Origin: Membranipora membranacea
Lineage: Eukaryota; Bryozoa; Gymnolaemata; Cheilostomatida; Membraniporidae
Length of the DNA stretch: 64,000 nt
NCBI GenBank assembly: GCA_914767715.1
Contig: OU612069.1
Span: 20,023,387 to 20,087,386, forward strand
Direction: 5' to 3'
The notes under the pieces were generated by a model. That model had not been told where the DNA came from and made no database searches. It saw only the letters and a program-made list of their open reading frames with translations. Both the position numbers and the translations under genes were made by a program. Below are positions 35,320 through 47,900 of this stretch, piece by piece; the stretch's first letter is position 1; each line of letters starts with the position of its first letter.

Positions 35320-35560
35320 TAAGCTTTAGACATTGTTACAGCTTTATTTTCTTTTTAAATATCACAGCTAGATACAGTCTTATTTGATATGAGGCTCTTT
35401 TACATCATTGTTCATGTTACATTTGGGTGGCAATCTACCAATAGCATTGATCAGGCCAGGCGGATATGTTAAATGGCCGCAGGTCACTCAATGATTATGA
35501 TTTTACAATGAGGAGGATATTAATAAGGCGATCTTAGCTTTGAAATTTCAATGTTATATA

Positions 35561-35566
35561 TTTATT
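35561..35566 (-). promoter_or_regulatory. Possible polyadenylation signal of P3
   Basis: AATAAA on the minus strand about 290 bp after the P3 stop; AT-rich context. Confidence 0.35.
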
Positions 35567-35762
35567 ACTTGATAATAATAATAAAAAAAGGATATTTTTT
35601 GCTATGCCTTGTGTCTAAAACAGGCTATCAGGCAGGGTTTTCAGAAAATGGCTTGTTTCAATCCATACCACATTAGATTCCTCAATGTTTTGGCCGCAAA
35701 AGAGCAGCCTGCCATGATATGAAATAAACAGTCAGGTTAATCTTATAATGAGCAGATATTGA

Positions 35763-35850
35763 ATAGAGTTTTGAGGGAGATTCAAGGGAGATTCAAGGGA
35801 AATTAAAAGGAAATTCAAGGGAGAATCAAGGGAGTTTCAAGGGAGACCAG
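35763..35850. repeat. Short tandem repeat in the P3 3' UTR
   Basis: About eight degenerate units of AAGGGAGATTC, beginning 3 bp past the P3 stop codon. Confidence 0.88.
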
Positions 35851-35852
35851 GA

Positions 35853-35995
35853 TTATTGATTCACATCATTCTCAATCTCTGTGGTGCAACTGGATCCTGT
35901 ATAACCTTGGTCACACTCACAAATAAATCCGCCCAATCTCTTCTCGTGACATTTCCCATTGCTGCCACATATGTCATCTGTGCACTCCGGTATAT
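35853..35995 (-). CDS. P3 exon 17: terminal EGF and stop
   Basis: ECTDDICGSNGKCHEKRLGG, then [12 protein letters not shown] and TTEIENDVNQ with TAA. The second EGF of P2 exon 17 is absent. Confidence 0.87.
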
Positions 35996-38900
35996 CTAGT
36001 AAAGAGAATATTGGTTAACAAAAATCACTACATCACCTCTATTTACTTCAAGCCAAGAGTCAAGATTCATCATTATTATCATTATAATTGTACTGGCAAA
36101 ATGCAACAGCAGCCATCTAGTGTGTGTCTTGACAAGGCAGGATGAAGAATATCAATGTTTCGAATCCCCTAAATGTCAGGGAAATAAGGTCAATGATGGA
36201 TATTCTGAGGTAAATCCATAAGAGAAAAGTATCTATAGCCAACTGGCATGATGCTGTGTGAGTATGACTTTGAAGCCTCACCATCGGTGCATCTTTTTCC
36301 GGTCCATCCAGGCTGACAGTTACACTCATAATCATCAACACCGTCTTCACAGACGCCACCGTTTGCACAGGGATTGGGGTTGCAGTCATTCATGTTAATG
36401 TTGCATGTCTCTCCCGTCCAACCAGAAGTACAACTGCAGAAAAAGCCTCCTTCGAATCTCTCAATACAACGGCCGTTACCGTTGCAGGTATTACACGTAC
36501 AGTCCACCACATCTTAACAGACAGATCTTTGGTAAGTTTTCTCAATATCGATATGTTGTATGCTCAAAGAGTGAGAACTATTTGAAGTTGCCCAAGAAAT
36601 TTTACAGAGCTGACATGTCAGCTATTGAGTGTGGATATCAACTAAGATACCATTGGCACAAGCTTTCTTTTACACAGTGTTGTGTAGATGGAATACCCCG
36701 TCAGCTTTGAATGATAAGTTAGATCAGAATTGAAGTTCTGCTCACCTGAGGACAGTGATTTCTTCATGTTCACACTTTTATTGGCTGCCTATTTCAATCC
36801 AATAGCCAAAAATTTCAATATAATACATGTGCAGGTAAGAGTCTAACCTTCCCCGCAATGTTTGCCTGTAAAATTCGGGGGACAAGTGCAGACGTAGTCG
36901 TTCAACAGATCTGTGCATGTGGCTCCGTTGATACATGGCCGATTGTTTGCACAGTCATCTATATCAGTCGCACAATCATCACCGGTATATCCAGCATCAC
37001 AGAAACATTTCAAGCCACCAGCATGCTTTTCTCCACACCATCCATGTGCACAGCTATCTGGCTTGCAGTCAGGTATATCTGGGAATAAGAAGATATCCAT
37101 TGCTCACGCAAATTGGCAGGGGGACAGAGGAAACAAGTTTACGAACACATTCTTCTTCAAAAAGATAATCAAATTAAAGATAGTAGACTTAAGACGTAAA
37201 ACAGGATGGCTAAGTATGAACGTAAAACACCAGGACGTAGGGTCTTTCCATCTTTATGCAAGCAGAAGCAATAAAATATCACTATCAGAATCATCCATCG
37301 GAATAAGCCCACTGTAAGTACTAACCGTCTTCGCAGGTCACTCCTGTCCTATAGGCAGGACACGTGCATGTATACCCATCAATACCATCTACACATGTGG
37401 ATCCATCAGCACAATGATTCGGGTTACAGTCATCAATATTAGTCTGACATCTCTCTCCTGTTAAACCTGGCGGACACAGGCAGATTGTGCCACCTCCAAC
37501 TCTCTCCCTACATAGATCTTCTTCAGTGCAAATCTTAGCGTTACACTCAGGAACGTCTGTAAAACAATTTTATACTTTAAATTATATTATTACATATATT
37601 ATTTCTTATATCCTTCATGTCGGACAGCCGTCATGTCTGTTCAGTTTGGAAGATATGTATGAATTGAATAATATGTTTGCAGTTAAGCTTCTGAATCATG
37701 TTATAATCTATTCTCAGCTAGTATATTGAAACCAATCGAATATTAAACAGTAGCTAATGTTCTAAGGGGTTCAAATCCATGATTCAATCTTCAATTAATA
37801 TGGAGATTTTCAGTGTGAGTAGTTTTGCTGTTCTATGACTGCTTTACAGCTTGATTGATTTCTTTGTTATAAGATAAAAAGGGCAGCTTGCTGACCAGAA
37901 CCCCTCCCTCAAGGTCAGGGCTCAGGCCTGACCGCCTCTTGTCAAGCATTTTGAGGTTTGTGAAATATTGAATTTGTAGGATTTTGCATTTAATATCTGT
38001 ATTGTCATGGTCAACTCTTAGACATTCGTCCTGAATAAAATGGAAAATAATGCAGCTGGTGCAATTTGTTACCTTCTGTGCAGTACTTCCCTTCCCATGC
38101 CGACGTGCACTTGCAAGCACCAGTTGAGCTAACGCATGTAGCGCCATTTGCACATGGGTTAGGGTCACAGAGGTCTACAGCGTCGCGGCAGTCACTGCCT
38201 GTCCAACCCTCCTCACACAGACAATGAGTTCCTCCACCGATTATTTCTTTGCACTCACCATGTTCGCCGCATGTACTTTTCGAACACTCTGTTACATCTG
38301 AGAAAGCAGATAAAAAATATAAAGTATATCTAATATATTACAATTCCATCAACAGCAATGAAATAATAAAATATCATATCATCTCACAACCCTTTTGCAC
38401 TTTCACATATAGATAGAGAATTCTGTGTTCCAAAAGTAATTTAGCGGTCAGCGTAAAGATGGTCATTAACAGGAAAAGTGGTCAGGACCCTCCCTACAGT
38501 TGCTACATTGACCCATCCCCCTTCCGGTCTCAAAGCTCCCTTAGAAGTAAATGTTCAGTAATAAAACTCTCTTTTGGGACAGATTTTGGCAAAACAGGTC
38601 TCTTAAATCTGCTTCACAATTTCAGATTGAAATGCAGAACGGCTGACACCCTACTATCTTTTTAACTAAAACTTTTGATAATAATCGCGACAAGTACACT
38701 AATTTTATATGTAAAGTATTTTCTTTTTCTATAAAGCCATATATAACTTACTTACCCAGCTTTATAACTTCATCATTTATTTGTACAACCCTTTTTTTTG
38801 TATTTAGTTGCGTGTTAGAGGTCACCAAGTTACTTTTAACTACTCTGTTTTCTTTAAACTTTCCAGGAAACCTCTTTAAACAAATAAATAGAATTCATTC

Positions 38901-41900
38901 CTACCTCTTTGACAAAGCAATCCAGTCCAGGGGGAGTTAAGAGGGCATTCACATTTGAAACTATTGATTCCATCCACGCATTTTCCTTCATTGATGCACG
39001 GTTGATTTGGCCAACAATCGTAGATGTTAATCTCACACTCTTTTCCCGTAAACCCTTCTTTGCAGAAGCACTTCACTCCTCCCCCGATCTTCTCCATACA
39101 TGTCCCTTCATTCGTACAAGATGTTCTTCTACATTCTTCTACATCTTATTTGTAAAATATAAAAAAATCGTTTGCTTTGAAATGTTCAGCATCCCCTATC
39201 CTCTATTAGCATTAGGGTTATTTGTACTCTGAGCCCCCCAGACTTTTGCCCCTCGCCCGATTATTTGGTGTGACAGCGGGCTTTGCTTTAGTAATGACTT
39301 GCAGGTGTGCTCTTTGAATCCAATCTACATAACGCATTGATGAAAATAAATTTTAGCCCAAGACCTTCAAACATGTGCTCCTACCTCTCAGCAGGGTGGC
39401 AGGTAGCTTTGCTCGGTGGGGGGTTCCCCCCCCACCGAACAAAGCTTGTTAGACAAGCAGGTGGCAGGGTGGTGTAGTGGTTAGGATTCGAGTTTTCAAT
39501 CTTAGAGTTGCAGGTCAGAATCCCGGTCACTACCCATACTGCTGATCGAGGTGAGCTCTTCATACAATACCCTAGCTTGCCCACCCTTACCTTGTACAAG
39601 GCGGGCATATTGATGAGTTGATCTCAATTAATTAATGTAAGCATATTCTCATCGGCCACGAAAGGGGCACTGAATAGCAATAAAGTGTATATTTATATAT
39701 ATAGATACAAATCTGTGCTTTCAAGTGTCATATGTGTGTATTTGGCCCAAACTGAGTGTCACTCAAAAATAAGGAGTCATTTTATATGATCCTCTTAAAT
39801 AATCATGTTGGGCATCCTTAACCAAATAGTAATTATTGGTAGATAAAATAGCCTAACATGGTCGGACAACTCCAATGCAAAGATTTGCCCTACACAATGA
39901 TAGCCACTATATATATATATATATATATATATATGAATGACTCATTGTCCAGGGTTTTTATGGGTACAATAGTGGTATATATAATATATGACACTTTTTT
40001 GCACAAATGTGTGTATATATATATAGATATATACTTTGTAGTTTATGGGGATGGTATGAAAAATGAGCCCCCTCTGTGGGGGATATAAAATTTATGGGTG
40101 ACTGAAAAACCCCCATATAAAATTGGCATCTCAAATGGTCTAAAAAGGTGTTAAGTCTTGCATGGTGTGGTCATGCACAAGGCTGATATTCTGTTGATAC
40201 GATAAGGAAGACAACTCCCTACGCAAGGAGTTTGCTTATTTGCCAATTATATAAAAATTTAAAACTGTGTGGGGATTATGAGAATCCTTTCGCACCTCTG
40301 GGGGATCACTTCAGGCAGTGTATGAGCTCACACAAAAATACCTACTGTAGAATGGGCTTGTTTCATGCTATTAACTTGAACAAAACCTGTCAGCAATCTT
40401 TCATTAATGGAAACACAGTTTCGCTTTATCTGCTAGATCAATATTAACTTTAGTTCTTATGATTTACTTGTAAAAATGTAATATCACCTTTTTGATACCT
40501 TGAACAATTGAGAAATTCAAGAATGATTAAAAATGGTTGTAAAAATTGCCAACGATCAGAAACTTATCCTGTTCTACTGTATTCTTGACAAACACAACGT
40601 AATCCAGGCTTCAATGCACCAGTCAATAAATATTGTTACCCAGTACACAAACACAACCTGATGCAAGAAGATGCGGAAGAGAAATCTCTGCGCTGTAAGT
40701 ATCATTAAATAAATTAGGTCTAAATTCGGGAATTACAAGAAAACCTTTGCAGAAGTAGAAGATACGATCTTAGTTTAGAAGAACAAGAAAAAGTGGGGAG
40801 AAACTCTATCGATTTTTGTACTATTATAATAAGAAACACAGATGTGTGAACAGTTGCAGGTTTAACTCATAAGCTGTAATAACTATCTGGTCTGCCTTAT
40901 TATGATTTCATTTTCAGGAGTTCAATTGCGAGATTGGCGACTTGGTTCAGGCGCTTTGGCGCAATGGTCACTGGTATAAAGCTGTTGTAATAGGTTTGGA
41001 GATAGAGACTAGCAAGATCAGAGTCAAGTTTCTCGAAGATGAGATCGTAAAGCTATGTCTGCCGCATCAGGTTAGTTTGCTTGTCTATGCTTGCACTGTG
41101 AACTATAATTATTGCTTAGGATCACTAGACTATGCTTCTACACCCACTTTAGAAACCTACGATATACATGGAAGATTCCTAATCACAGCAAAAAAGTAAT
41201 CATACCAAGACTTAGAACTTGACAACAACCTTCTTTTCAAATACAGGTTCGACTCTATACAGGTGAAAAAGCTTTGCTAATTTAATTACATTGTTCAATA
41301 TCTTTCCATGTTTGCTACTGTAGCCCAGGACCGCAATATACCAGCTTGTAATTGAATTGCGACGGTGGTTCAATTTGATATCTGAATGTCTAGAGACAAA
41401 TATCATAGTTAAATGCTACTATTCCGCTCAGGTCATCCAATTGTTGGTTAATGGGCAGGATTCAAGAAGAACATGTCTCCACTGTGCTATTTCATTATCC
41501 ATCGATGTAACAAGTGCATGTCTACCAACTTCACGCTTTGCGTGAGGTTTCCTTCCCATTTACTGCATGGAACAGTTAGTTGATAGCAGTAAGTTGCCCT
41601 GTAGTATTAGCTGTTACTTTCAATAGGGGAAAACCTCATGCAAAGTGTGAAGCCGTGAGATATGCACTTGTTACATTGATGGATAATGCAATAGCACAGT
41701 GGAGACAACTTCTTCCTGAATCCTGCCCATTGATTCGGATTCGAATCTGATGAAAGGTAGAAATCTGCAATTACCACCACTATTCCCGTAAAATCTTGCC
41801 TCGTAGCAACTAGCTAATCAGAGTGATGCTATACATTTTTAGAGTCTGATGATGAAACTACTTATGATGCAACCACTCCTGCTGCTGAGCCAGTTACTGG

Positions 41901-44900
41901 GACAGCTGATGATTTGACAGATGTTGAGGAACAACAACACAAAGGTTCGTGTATGGATGATTCCTGTCATTGCCAAACATAAATCCCCAACTTAATATTT
42001 ATTATATTTCACTAGTTCTGTAACTTTATAAGCACCTTGGGTATGAGCAGGACTGAAGCGGATTAGATATGCACAATGGGCCCTATTTTACAAGCACTAT
42101 ACCGTCTCTTTTGTTCAAATGTAACATACTTTACCCTTGCACCACTGACACTGACCCAACACAACAACATGTTCCCGGTTTATTTTGCTAGTAGACACAA
42201 AATTTGTGTCTGCTAGCAATATAAACCGGGAACATATGCCCACTGCTCCTATCAATCTATTTCAGTGTTCCCAATAAAGTTACACATCTAGTGAAATATA
42301 ATAAATACTTTGTGGGGGATTTATGTTTTGAAATGGCAGAGCTCACCCATTTCATAATTAAGATTGGTGATGACAGACCAATATAGGTTCAGTGAGGGAG
42401 TTGGGTTTCATAGCTCAACCCAACTCCCCCACTAAACCTAAATTGGTCTGTCATCCCCAATCTTAATTATGAAATGGGTGAGCTCTGTCATTTCAAAACA
42501 TGAATCCCCCACAAAGTAGCTATAATCATAGCTAAACTCAACTCCCCCACTAAACCTGTATTGGTCTGTCATCACCAATATTAATTATGAAATGGGTGAG
42601 CTCTGTCATTTCAAAACATGAATCCCCCACAAAGTAGCTATAATCATAGCTAAACTCAACTCCCACACTAAACCTGTATTGGTCTGTCATCACCAATCTT
42701 AATTATGAAATGGGTGAGCTCTGTCATTTCAAAACATGAATCCCCCACAAAGTAGCTATAATCACAGCTAAACTCAACTCCCCCACTAAACCTGTATTGG
42801 TCTGTCATCACCAATCTTAATTATGAAATGGGTGAGCTCTGTCATTTCAAAACATAAATCCCCCACAAAGTATTTATTGTATTTCACTAGATGTGTAACT
42901 TTATTGGGAAGACTGAAACAGATTAGATGGGCGCAGTGGGCCCTATTATACAAGCACCATACCGTCTCTTTTGTTCAAATGTAACACACTTTACCCTTGC
43001 ACCACTGACACTGACCCAACACGACAACATGTTCCCGGTTTATTTTGCTAGTAGACACAGAATTTGTGTCTACTAGCAAAATAAACCGGGAACATGTGCC
43101 CACTGCTCTTATCTATTCTATTTCAGTCTTCCCAATAAAGTTTCACATCTAGTGAAATATAATAAATACTCTGTGGGGGATTTATGTTTTGAAATGGCAG
43201 AGCTCACCCATTTCATAATTAAGATTGGTGATGACAGACCAATATAGGTTTAGTGGGGGAGTTGGGTTTCATAGCAAAACCCAACTCCCCCACTAAACCT
43301 AAACCTATACAGACCAATATAGGTTTAGTGGGGGAGTTGGATTTAGCTATGAAACCCAACTCCCCCACTAAACCTATATTGGTCTGTCATCACCAATCTT
43401 AATTATGAAATGGGTGAGCTCTGTCATTTCAAAACATAAATCCCCCACAAAGTAGCTATAATCATAGCTAAACTCAACTCCCCCACTAAACCTATATTGG
43501 GCTGTCTTCACTAATCTTAATTATGAAATGGGTGAGCTCTGTCATTTCAAAACATAAATCCCCCACAAAGAAGCTATAATCATAGCTAAACTCAACTCCC
43601 CCACTAAAACTATATTGGTCTGACATCACCAATCTTAATTATGAAATGGGTGAGCTCTGTCATTTCAAAACATAAATCCCCCACAAAGTAGCTATAATCA
43701 TAGCTAAACCCAACTCCCCCACTAAACCTATATTGGTCTGTCATCACCAACCTTAATTATGAAATGGGTATGCTCTGTCATTTTAAAACATAAATCCCCC
43801 ACAAAGTAGCTATAATCATAGCTAAACTCAACTCCCCCACTAAACCTATATTGGTCTGTCATCACCAATCTTAATTATGAAATGGGTGAGCTCTGTCATT
43901 TCAAAACATAAATCCCCCACAAAGTATTTATTATAATTCACTAGATGTGTAACTTTATTGGGAAGACTGAAACAGATTTGATAGGCGCAGTGGGCCCTAT
44001 TTTACAAGCAACAATCCATCTCTCTTATACTCAAATGTATAAACGAACAATTAGTATGTGGAATCATAATAATGGACAACTTCACACAGAGTAGCACTTT
44101 TTCATTTTAATGGTCTGACTTAGAGTGAATAGTTAAATCAAATCACTGTAAATTACCTTAACCTTGCATCACTGACCCTGATCCAACACGACAAAATATT
44201 TGTATTCTTTGCTAGTAGACATAAAAATGTCATAGCTAAACCCAACTCTCCCACTAAACCTATATTGGTCTGTCATCACCAATTTTTATTGTTAATGGAT
44301 GATTCCTGTCATTGCTGAACATAAATCCCCAACTCAATATTTATTATATATCACTAGTTCGGTAACTTTATTAGGAAGGCTGGGCTGAAGTAGATTAGAT
44401 ATGCACAGTGGGCCATATATTTTACAAGAAACAGGGCGGGCAGTAAAACCATGGGGGCTTTCCGCCCCCTTGGGGAGAGCCCTGACATAAATAAGTCATA
44501 GCCAAACCCAACTCCGCCACTAAACCTATAATGGCCTGTCATCACCAATCTTTATTATGAAATGGGTGAGCTCTTTCATTCCCAAACATAAAGCCCCCAC
44601 TAAATCTTTATTATATTTCACTAGTTATGCAACTTTATTAGGAAGGCTGGGCTGAAGTAGATTAGATATGCACAGTGGGCCCTATTTTGCAAGAAGCATT
44701 TTGTCTCTTTTGTTCAAAGTAACATGCCTTACCCTTGCACCACTGACACTGACTAACCCAACACAACAACATGTTACCATTTTCTTTTGCAAATAGATAT
44801 AAATATGTCATAGCTTAATCCAACTCCCCCACAAAACCTTTCTTGCTCTGTCATCATATTTTCGTTCATCCAATGCCGAACTCTCTCTCTCTCTCTCTCT

Positions 44901-47900
44901 CATCGTCCCCCACAAAATCTTTACTTTTGTAGGTTATAGTCTATAATTGCTATAATGCAGTGCCATATGTGGGGCGGTTATACCATTCCTGGTGATCACA
45001 GCCATGCAGATCTGAGAGGGAGTCACCCTCTCTGTGGTACTCATTGATATATGTTAGTCTTGAGAGGTGTTGGGTTATCACTGCAGCTCACATACTCTCT
45101 GGTGCACAGCAATATACATTTTTCAGTGTTCATCAACCCTGAACTCACTATCCTCTCATCACTTAACCTGTATACGGGTACTTCGAAAATGTTTATTTCA
45201 ATAATAGTGTTTGTGATTTGGGGATTTTTGATTGGGGGTTGTGGTTTGGGTTTTCAAAAACCCATTTTCAAAGTGTCACGGAATGTACTTAATCATATCC
45301 CCCACTAAATTTATCGTTTTTCTGTCATCACTCATGCCCGCTAAATCTATGTTTCATGTCATTGCCAAACTCAAATCCCCCTCTAAATCTCTATTATGTT
45401 TCACTAGATCTGCAACTTTATAAGCAGGACTGAAGCAGATTAGATATGCGCAATGGGCCCTTATGATTCGCTCAAGGAATGAAAATGTTGAGGGACAACA
45501 GGTCATTTCTGTAGCTTACCCATTAACTATTGTGCCGAGGTGTCCATCAGTTGACTCAAAACTCTTTCTCTAAGGTATTCTAAATCATAATATTATGCAT
45601 TTCAATATTGCTGACAATACTTCATAGGATCCAAATCCGTTGAAAGAAAAAACCTGCAACTACCAATGACCACCAACTGATTCCTGATTCCTTGCAATGC
45701 TACTGCATCTACATTATTTCCAACGCAAGTGTTTCTTGTGTGATTTCCAGAAGGCTTGTCTGGTGATTCGCGAAATGACACTGGAAACAGCTCTGATCAA
45801 ACAAGAGTGTATAATGACAGCCCGGAGAAACTACCTGAACAAGAACCAGTCACCTCAAATGGGAGCAGCTCTGATAGCTCAAGTGGGAGCAGCTCTGGTG
45901 ATGACAGCTCTGCTTCGAGTTACTCACCTTCTGGAGGTAAGAATGATCCTTTTGCACCCTTTAGTCTTTTAATTCTAACAGCTATATGCTGTAATAGCAG
46001 CCACAGGTATTGTTGGTGAATAAACCAAAGCTGTTACTTCTTAATAGTTTATGAGGACAAAGAGACTCTTTTTCGAGGTAGATAACTGTTTAGAGGCCTT
46101 GTCTTATCACTGAAGCTTGCCTATTATGACTGTACCAAAGTGGTTCTGTTGGTGCAGCCTTATGTTTTACGCTAAAATTGTTGTTGCCCGTAATAGAGGT
46201 TCTTTCTTGGGAGTGTGTGGTTATTAATTACCACCATTAATTTTAAGAATACAGAGGAAATTGTAATAACTGTGATGGGGCTGTTAAACACAAGTTGCCT
46301 TGTCTACCTTGCATGCATATTGGCTATCTTGTACCTTATTATGTTAATGGTTTATCAATCACTGGCTGTAAATGAAAAATAGTATGATATTTATGATAAT
46401 GTAGAATATGGGCCTGTGAGAATGCCTAATTTATGCATCTATATTCCTTTCAGCTGAGGACGAGCAAGATACCGACGCAGAGGAAAATCAATCTAAAAAT
46501 AAAGGTAAAACGCTTCTTTGTTTCTTCCTCAAAAAGCTTGTATAATATTTTGAAACAAATCAGTGATGAAACTGTTATTCTCATGCCAAATATTTGTAGC
46601 CACATTGCCTTTTATCTATTATTAATTCCATTTCAGAAAAAAAGTGTTGGACCGAAGAGGAGATAAAGAAGCTGACCAGTGTATGGGACCTCACAAAAAA
46701 GAAACTCCCAAACAAACAAGAGATGGAAATGGCAGCGAAAAGCCTTAACAGGAGCAAGCTTGTAATACGCTCAAAGGCTCAACATCTGTTAAGAAAACTA
46801 AAACAATAAATCATAATCAAATCAACTGTTAACAAGGTGTCACTAGTTTTTTGTTTTGTTGAATAATAAAGCTATGGTCCAAGCTAGAAACTGGCACTAT
46901 TTACTCTCGGGTACATTGGATACAGTCAGTCAGATGTCATGCAGAAGTAGGCAAACATAGGGTGAATAGTATAGATTAAAACAATGACATGTACTGTGAC
47001 CAGCTACTTGAACTTTTTTAAACCCATTTATCTTACACAAGGATGATAACTAAATCTCAAGATTAGATGGCTGACACTACTCCTAATCCGACTGATATTC
47101 AACCGCAGCACCTAGAACTTTGGTATTCTAATATAGGAGTATTTTAGTGTTTATCAATGTGTAGAACCAGATCTGGTTTTCGTTTTCAGTCAAGAAAATG
47201 GTACAACCCCCACAGCCCATCCTGACATCGAAGGGATGCTTAGCGTAATTACTAAAGTTATCTCTCACATTACATGGAGTTATCTTCTTTTGGACAATGA
47301 CGAAAGAATATATAATGCATTTGGGGGAAAACTGATGTATATAAATTTGACACTCTGTGGGCCATATAAAACCATATATATATATGGATATATATGGCCC
47401 ACAAGGCAGGATTTTTACTACCCCCACAGGGCAGGTATTTTACATTCCCCCGTATCCTACAATTTCTAAGTATATATATATATATATATAATATGTATAG
47501 ATAGATATGTTATAGCTGTATATCATATTTTTTGTTTACATACCATCCTCACAAAATCTCCCGGTCCATGGGTCTGTGCATTCACAGGTAAATGTATTAA
47601 CCCCATCATGACAGGTACCCCCATGGCCACATGGCTGTCTTGCACAATCATCTATATCCCTGCTACAGTCATGACCAGCATATCCAGGTTCGCATTGGCA
47701 GGCAGCTCCGATTCCAACTTCATTGAAACATTCCCCATGACCAGAGCATGTGGTGTCGGTACAGTGTTCAATATCTGTGTTATCAATAATAACCAGTTAC
47801 CAACAAATAGTTTATGTGGTCGCTCAGGGGGGTCTTTCAATTAGAAGGAGCGATGCTTTACTAAAGCGAGTTATCACTATCACACCGCTCAAAATTATCA

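Larger units (their letters stand above)
31924..35852. other. Spacer between P3 and P2
   Basis: Holds the P2 upstream region, tRNA-like fragments near 32400-32600, TA-rich stretches near 32940-33030, an (AATC)n run at 34578-34610 and a Harbinger MITE. No exon-like frame was found. Confidence 0.5.
41970..45465. repeat. Complex array of satellite, inverted and hairpin repeats filling T1 intron 3
   Basis: Sequence of the form ATTATATTTCACTAG...AGATTAGATATGCACAATGGGCCC recurs near 42000, 42890, 43930, 44350, 44620 and 45395. Between these lie 118-bp tandem units, an inverted copy of the unit before each array, and hairpins. No reading frame of note is present. Confidence 0.88.

Noticed and set aside
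36858-37317. Several overlapping plus-strand reading frames of 76-134 codons
   Set aside because: They are complements of P3 EGF exons 14-16; cysteine-rich EGF exons leave open antisense frames. The same holds at 5213-5583, 20898-21221 and 19910-20147.
40232-40447. 71-codon plus-strand frame upstream of T1
   Set aside because: No known domain, no splice-compatible link to T1 and no paralogue; an open run by chance.
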